A stretch of 46,698 nt of DNA from an uncultured Lachnospiraceae bacterium (GTDB lineage: Bacteria; Bacillota; Clostridia; Lachnospirales; Lachnospiraceae): assembly GCA_947363565.1 (NCBI GenBank), contig CANAPP010000022.1, positions 1 to 46,698 on the forward strand. The letters are read 5' to 3'. The notes under the pieces are model-generated. The model saw only the letters and a program-made list of their open reading frames with translations. It was not told where the DNA came from and ran no database searches. Shown in pieces: positions 46,666 to 46,698 of the stretch. The translations under genes and the position numbers were made by a program. Numbering within the stretch: the first letter of the stretch is position 1; the number at the start of each line of letters is the position of its first letter.

Positions 46666-46698
46666 AAGTTTTTAAAAAAATATATGAATGTAGTTCAG

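Noticed and set aside
46477-46698. T-box leader for pheT
   Set aside because: No specifier-loop or T-box consensus was recognised; the structure is a set of small GC-rich hairpins.

Overview
This 46.7-kb window looks like chromosome from an anaerobic Lachnospiraceae-type Firmicute (Clostridia). That rests on strong Shine-Dalgarno sequences (AGGAGG-like) before most genes, sigma-A-type promoters, moderate-to-high GC with a GC-poor left end, an oxygen-independent (cbi-type) cobalamin pathway, a 2-hydroxyacyl-CoA-dehydratase-family enzyme with its ATPase activator, a Csp-like subtilase, and a DHHW/MBOAT surface acetylation module. The species cannot be named from sequence alone. Nearly everything is on the minus strand; only a 160-codon gene near 15.5 kb and an esterase/esterase/ATP-grasp trio (17.1-20.0 kb) are on the plus strand. 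I saw no rRNA, tRNA or CRISPR array.

Left end (1-1.47 kb): a GC-poor scar of a lost mobile element. It holds a small hypothetical gene, the last ~85 codons of a large serine recombinase, an oppositely oriented gene fragment and palindromic DNA. It abruptly truncates a sugar ABC permease. Next come the matching sugar-binding lipoprotein, a small zinc-ribbon gene and a GH27 alpha-galactosidase. From 5.0 to 7.6 kb lies an operon of a Csp-like S8 protease, a coiled-coil protein and a divergent LspA. From 7.6 to 15.4 kb one long operon runs SGNH protein, MBOAT acyltransferase, DHHW protein, RluF-type pseudouridine synthase, NAD-dependent DNA ligase and a ClpX-type unfoldase. Each likely boundary (terminator or promoter) can be read in the DNA.

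16-20 kb: an exported C39-like cysteine peptidase diverges from a plus-strand trio of two esterases and an ATP-grasp ligase, which I cannot assign to a known pathway. 20.1-23.8 kb: an ASKHA ATPase activator, a DUF3343 (putative Se/S carrier-like) protein, a single-subunit 2-hydroxyacyl-CoA dehydratase-family protein resembling the double-cubane cluster protein (DCCP), and an EF2568-type cysteine desulfurase. Together they look like a self-contained module for building and firing an unusual Fe-S enzyme.

22.7-38.3 kb: a 16-gene, almost gapless cobalamin operon. In transcription order it is: C_GCAxxG_C_C protein, cbiD, cbiL, an iron alcohol dehydrogenase, cbiF, cbiG, cbiH, a cbiJ-cbiE-cbiT fusion, cbiA, cobT, cobU, cobS, a truncated CobU-like paralogue, an alpha-ribazole phosphatase, cbiB, and then the cysteine desulfurase. 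The cobalt chelatase, cbiC, cbiP and a cobalamin riboswitch are not in the window. Three genes of this operon carry independent 39-bp tandem duplications, one of which triplicates the 3' end of cobS including its stop codon.

38.5-46.5 kb: an OmpR/histidine-kinase system with an upstream membrane-anchored protein, then queA, an RDD-family membrane protein with a repetitive tail, a signal peptide peptidase SppA and pheT. A GC-rich multi-hairpin repeat lies directly upstream of pheT at the right edge.
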